This document shows positions 60,718 to 64,000 of a stretch of 64,000 bases of DNA, in pieces. The notes below the pieces were generated by a model. That model saw nothing but the letters and a program-made list of their open reading frames with translations. It searched no databases and had not been told where the DNA came from. Each line of letters starts with the position of its first letter. Position 1 is the first letter of the stretch. The translations under genes were made by a program, and so were the position numbers. The stretch is taken from assembly GCF_002261345.1 (NCBI RefSeq), contig NZ_NEVT01000003.1, forward strand, positions 62,001 through 126,000, given 5' to 3'. This DNA is from Bordetella genomosp. 2. GTDB taxonomy: Bacteria; Pseudomonadota; Gammaproteobacteria; Burkholderiales; Burkholderiaceae_B.

Positions 60718-60782
60718 GGTGTCTGACACCCCTCGCGACGCCCTGGGCGGGCGGATGCCGCCGCATGGGGTGTCAGACACCT
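60718..60782. repeat. 65-bp repeat, copy 1, bounded by half-palindromes
   Basis: It begins GGTGTCTGACACCCC and ends GGGTGTCAGACACCT, with a G+C-rich middle (GCCCTGGGCGGGCGGA). It is repeated at 60819-60883 with five differences. Between the copies a degenerate unit (GGTGTCGGGCACC) is seen. It lies upstream of the TonB-like gene and downstream of the exoribonuclease gene. Confidence 0.88.
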
Positions 60783-60818
60783 GGGGGTTGCGGAAGGTGT
60801 CGGGCACCGTGTGACGAA

Positions 60819-60883
60819 GGTGTCTGACTCCCCCCGCAACGCCCTGGGCGGGCGGACGTCGCCGCATGGGGTGTCAGACACCT
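60819..60883. repeat. 65-bp repeat, copy 2
   Basis: Matches copy 1 (60718-60782) in about 60 of 65 positions. The first half-palindrome is decayed (GACTCC for GACACC), while the last is intact. Its arms face in the opposite order from the 33-bp units (GGTGTCTGACACC first), so this is a longer-spaced variant of the family. Confidence 0.88.
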
Positions 60884-60955
60884 TGGGCTGTGCAGAGGCG
60901 TCGGAGGCCTGGGCGGCTCCGCTGGCGTGGGGCCGGCGGGCAGGGCGCCGCCTTG

Positions 60956-62839
60956 TTACGCCGCCGGTCCGGCATACCGGCAGTCCAGCTCCAGGGCCAG
61001 CTCGTCCATTCCCATGATGTCCACCTCGACCGCCGCGCCGCGCTCCAGTTCGGGCATGCCGCCCACGCGGGTGACGAGCGGCGCGTTGCCCAGCCGCACC
61101 AGGTCCTCGCGCAGCACATGGGCCACCGCGCGCGTGATGCCCTGCTGCTTCAGCCAGCGCAGGCACCAATAGCGCTCCATATTGCCCTGGAACTCGTTCC
61201 AGGCCGCATACTGGGCGTCGAACGCGCCGATGATGGCGAACAGGTCGGCGTCGCGCGGCTTGAAGGGCGCCACCAGCCGCGCCGATACGCCGTGCTCGAC
61301 CGCGGCGATCAACTGCCACTGGTTCACCAGGTCGACGTAGCGGCGCAGCGGCGACGTGCTCCAGGCATAGTGCGGCACGCCGATGGCCTCGTGGGGCAGG
61401 GCCTGGGTGCTCATGCGCACCCGGCCCGCCTGCTGCGAGCGGTAGATGCCCGGCACGCCGTGCTGGTGCAGCAAGCCGCCCCACAGGTTGTTCGCCAGGA
61501 TCATGTATTCCGCCACCATGCGGTCCAGCGGCGCATTGCGCTGGCGCGGCACCAGGCGCACCGGGGTGTCCGGATCGTCCGGGCTGCCGTCCAGGTAGAA
61601 GCTGTACTCGACCCGGGTGTTGTTTTCCGGCTTGCCGCGCACCGCGTCGCGCTGGGCCGACAGGGCCGACGCCAGCCGCCACAGCGGGCGCAGCCAGTGC
61701 CCGTAGGGCAGGGAGGCATCCGGGTCGTTCAGCGCGGCCTCGGTGATCTGCCCGTCCAGGTCGTTGTGCCGCAGGTTGGCGCGCACCACAATGCGTTCCA
61801 GGCGGGTTTCCGACGCGGCGATCTCGCCGGTGGCCGGATCGGCCGTCACATACAGCGACACGGCCGGGACTTCGCGGCCCGCATCCAGCGAAAACGCCTG
61901 GATGACGTGGTCGGGCTGCATCGGAATCTTCTCGCCGGGCATGTAGACCGTCGACAGGCGCGCCCGCGCCAGCTTGTCCAGCTCGCTGCCGCGCGTCACC
62001 GCCAGGCCGGGGGCCGCCACGTGGATGCCGACCCGCAGCTTGCCGTCGGGCAGTTCGACGACCGACAGGGCGTCGTCGATCTCGGTCGTGGTGACGTCGT
62101 CGACCGAATAGATCTCGGCCTCGGCCAGCGGCAGCTCGCGCTCGATCGCCGGCACCGGCACGTCCGGGAAACCCGTGCCGCGCGGGAAATGCGTGGCCAG
62201 GAAGCGGCGCTTGTGCAGTGCCAGCGGGTGCGGCCAGGCGCCCAGTTCGAGCAGCAGGCGGTCGGGGCTTTTCTGCAGCCGGGCGCAGGCGGCGTCCAGC
62301 GCCTTCCATTGCATGCTGTTCTTGTCGGGCCGGATCAGCAGCGACTCGGCGGCCTGGGCGATCTCGCCGGGCAGGCGGCCGGCCGCCATTTCGTCGACCC
62401 ATTGCTGCTGCTGTTCGGCCTGTTTCTGCTTTTTTTCCAGGGCGGCCAGCGCGGCCGCCAGGATGTCCGGCGGCGCCGGCCGGTAGCGGCCCTTGCCGCG
62501 CCGGTGGAAATACGCCGGCGCGCCGTGCAGGCGCATCAGCAGGGCGGCCTGCTCGACGGCGGTCGGAGCGTGGCCGAAATAGTCGGCGGCCAGCGCGGCC
62601 GAATCGAACTCTTCCTGCGGCGCGCATTCCCACAGGAATTGCAGGTCCAGCGTCTCGGCCAGCTGGGCCGCCTCCGCCATCAGCGCGGCCGGGGCCGGTT
62701 CGGCGAAAGTGAACAGCGTGTTGGCCCGCTTGATCTTGCTGCGCTTGCCCGATTCCGACTCCACCTGCAGGCTCGCATCGGTCTCGGACAGGATATTGCC
62801 GGCCTTGAAGCTGCCGTCCTCTTCGTAAAACACGTACAT
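60956..62839 (-). CDS. RNB-domain exoribonuclease (RNase II family)
   Basis: A 627-residue RNase II/R-type enzyme. The catalytic acidic cluster is DDVTTTEIDDALSVVEL near residue 245. YMPGEKIPMQPDHVI, RVEYSFYLDGSPDD, MVAEYMILANNLWGG and YAWSTSPLRRYVDLVNQ follow. The start reads MYVFYEEDGSFKAG. It lacks the long cold-shock extensions of RNase R, so it is a shorter RNase II-like variant. It degrades RNA 3' to 5'. Confidence 0.93.
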   Translation of the reverse strand: MYVFYEEDGSFKAGNILSETDASLQVESESGKRSKIKRANTLFTFAEPAPAALMAEAAQLAETLDLQFLWECAPQEEFDSAALAADYFGHAPTAVEQAALLMRLHGAPAYFHRRGKGRYRPAPPDILAAALAALEKKQKQAEQQQQWVDEMAAGRLPGEIAQAAESLLIRPDKNSMQWKALDAACARLQKSPDRLLLELGAWPHPLALHKRRFLATHFPRGTGFPDVPVPAIERELPLAEAEIYSVDDVTTTEIDDALSVVELPDGKLRVGIHVAAPGLAVTRGSELDKLARARLSTVYMPGEKIPMQPDHVIQAFSLDAGREVPAVSLYVTADPATGEIAASETRLERIVVRANLRHNDLDGQITEAALNDPDASLPYGHWLRPLWRLASALSAQRDAVRGKPENNTRVEYSFYLDGSPDDPDTPVRLVPRQRNAPLDRMVAEYMILANNLWGGLLHQHGVPGIYRSQQAGRVRMSTQALPHEAIGVPHYAWSTSPLRRYVDLVNQWQLIAAVEHGVSARLVAPFKPRDADLFAIIGAFDAQYAAWNEFQGNMERYWCLRWLKQQGITRAVAHVLREDLVRLGNAPLVTRVGGMPELERGAAVEVDIMGMDELALELDCRYAGPAA

Positions 62840-62920
62840 AATCAGTCCATAGGGCGCGGCATCGGCGCCGCCGGCGCCAGGCGGGCGCCGTTGTCCATAT
62901 TCAATATAGTAGGGTGCGGG

Positions 62921-63538
62921 TCAGGGGGCGGGAGCCTCTTGCGAGGGCGGCGGCTCCAGCGCGAAATCCAGCACTTCGGGCAGCCAGCGCGCGAAATCCG
63001 ACAGGCCGTGGTCGCTGCCCTGCACGATGCGCTGGCGGCAGCCGGCGTAGCGGTCGCGCATCTCGCGCCAATCCAGCACCTCGTCGCCCGTGGCGGCCAC
63101 CAGGAAATACCGTTCGGGCTGCGTGACGGCCGCCACGCGGACCCGGGCCAGTTCATCGACGTATTCGGCGCGGAACTCGAACGGCGCGTCGGAATGATAC
63201 ATGCGGTGCTGGCCCACCTGCGTGGCCAGGTCGCGCGCCGCCTCCACGGCGGGGTTCAGCAGCACGGCCTTGCAGCCGAGTTGCTCGGCCAGCCAGGTGG
63301 CGTAGTAGCCGCCCAGCGAGGAGCCGACGATGGTCAGGGCGCGCGGATCGGCCGCGCCGGCAAGCTGGCCGCGCGCCAGGCCCAGCGCCAGGTCGAGCGC
63401 CGCGCGCGGGCTTGCGGGCAGTTGCGGGCACTGCCAGTCGCGCGGGCCGTCCAGCCCGCGCGCGGCCAGGGCATCGGCCATCAGCCGGGCCTTGAACGAT
63501 CCGGGCGACGAGCGGAAGCCATGCAGGTACAGAATCAT
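62921..63538 (-). CDS. YqiA-like alpha/beta hydrolase (esterase)
   Basis: A 205-residue UPF0227-type hydrolase with LHGFRSSPGSFKA at the start, the nucleophile elbow IVGSSLGGYYATWLAEQ near residue 72, and a catalytic Asp/His in ATGDEVLDW and GSDHGLSDF. It overlaps the mpl stop by a few bases. The substrate is unknown. Confidence 0.9.
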   Translation of the reverse strand: MILYLHGFRSSPGSFKARLMADALAARGLDGPRDWQCPQLPASPRAALDLALGLARGQLAGAADPRALTIVGSSLGGYYATWLAEQLGCKAVLLNPAVEAARDLATQVGQHRMYHSDAPFEFRAEYVDELARVRVAAVTQPERYFLVAATGDEVLDWREMRDRYAGCRQRIVQGSDHGLSDFARWLPEVLDFALEPPPSQEAPAP

Positions 63539-64000
63539 CGCGCATCCCGCCGGGCCAGCGCCTCGAGCAGCTTGCCGTGCACGCCGCCGAAGCTGCCGTT
63601 GCTCATGACGAGCACATGGTCGCCCGGCCGGGCCGCCGCGGCGACCGCCTCGACCAGGGCGTCCAGGTCATCGTAGCTGGAGGCGCGCTCGCCCAGCGGG
63701 GCCAGCACCTCGGCCGGATTCCAGCCCAGCGCGTGCTTGCCGCTGCGGGCGCCGAAGCAGAAGACCTGGTCGGCCTGGCGCAGCGAGTCCGGCAGGCGGG
63801 CCGCCATGGCGCCCAGCTTCATGGTGTTGGAACGCGGCTCCAGCACGGCCAGGATGCGGTCCTGCCCGACCTGGCGGCGCAGGCCGTCCAGGGTGGTCTC
63901 GATGGCGGTGGGGTGATGGGCGAAGTCGTCGTAGACCTTTACGCCGCCGGCCGTGCCGCGCAGTTCCATGCGGCGCTTCACGCCGCCGAAGCGGCTGAGC
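63535..64000 (-). CDS. mpl: UDP-N-acetylmuramate:L-alanyl-gamma-D-glutamyl-meso-DAP ligase, C-terminal part
   Basis: Only the last 154 residues are present; the gene continues past the right edge. GGVKRRMELRG, then VYDDFAHHPTAIETTLDGL, AVLEPRSNTMKLG and HVLVMSNGSFGGVHGKLLE are typical of the Mpl C-terminal domain. It recycles murein tripeptide. It is coupled to the downstream esterase gene (overlap of four bases). Confidence 0.93.
   Translation of the reverse strand, partial: LSRFGGVKRRMELRGTAGGVKVYDDFAHHPTAIETTLDGLRRQVGQDRILAVLEPRSNTMKLGAMAARLPDSLRQADQVFCFGARSGKHALGWNPAEVLAPLGERASSYDDLDALVEAVAAAARPGDHVLVMSNGSFGGVHGKLLEALARRDAR

Noticed and set aside
60866..63676. Plus-strand open frame of about 936 codons over the exoribonuclease and esterase genes
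   Set aside because: Antisense shadow; the minus-strand RNB and hydrolase motifs are clear.

Overview
The window is chromosomal DNA with very high G+C and tightly packed genes. It looks like a Bordetella/Achromobacter-type betaproteobacterium (family Alcaligenaceae), probably the B. bronchiseptica group. This rests on the many Bug-type tripartite tricarboxylate transporter binding proteins, the order pilD-coaE-zapD, the scpA-panC pair, and the catabolic gene content. The species is inferred. I see no rRNA, tRNA, CRISPR array, prophage or classical insertion sequence. The only mobile-type gene is a REP-associated tyrosine transposase (RAYT) at 30061-30636.

Layout. (1) 1-9329: a nine-gene minus-strand operon for 3-hydroxybenzoate/gentisate degradation (3-hydroxybenzoate 6-hydroxylase, gentisate dioxygenase, maleylpyruvate isomerase, fumarylpyruvate hydrolase). 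It also holds a second flavin hydroxylase, two Bug binding proteins, an unassigned FAD oxidoreductase and a PchB-like protein, and it faces a divergent LysR regulator. (2) 9480-18326: mixed genes: a small membrane protein with a likely frameshift, glpK, an MFS exporter, a DUF3460 protein, scpA, panC, a lone LuxR-type HTH protein, a secreted PIG-L deacetylase and an NlpE-like lipoprotein. (3) 18509-20866: pilD-coaE-zapD. (4) 20998-29928: an mdtABC-type RND efflux operon with its outer-membrane factor. (5) 29865-31093: the RAYT locus, set among 33-bp palindromes and flanked by a 172-bp direct duplication that includes the 3' end of the efflux operon. (6) 31190-34267: Nudix/ThiE-like fusion, a DUF815 ATPase and argJ. 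(7) 34466-48844: a MarR regulator and an arylformamidase-like hydrolase divergent from a Liv ABC transporter, followed by an aerobic CoA-dependent 2-aminobenzoate (anthranilate) pathway: dual flavoprotein, SDR, enoyl-CoA hydratase, acyl-CoA dehydrogenase, CoA ligase, thioesterase and RidA. (8) 49076-64000: fapA, hemL, thiE, a thiD-like gene with a poly-C tract at its expected start, rubredoxin, algH, ruvX, plsC, apaH, lptG, mtgA, aroE, a TonB-like protein, an RNB exoribonuclease, a YqiA-like esterase and the 3' end of mpl.

The most distinctive feature is a family of perfect 33-bp palindromes (15-bp arms around a 3-nt loop) at ten sites. The arms do not vary, while the loop takes six sequences. 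Degenerate half-sites occur at two further places. Seven of the ten full copies surround the RAYT gene, which is the arrangement expected of a REP/RAYT pair. Other points of note are an 18-bp palindrome shared by the two promoters of the anthranilate region, the G8 tract that puts the expected thiD-like start out of frame, and a probable frameshift in the small membrane protein near 9.8 kb.
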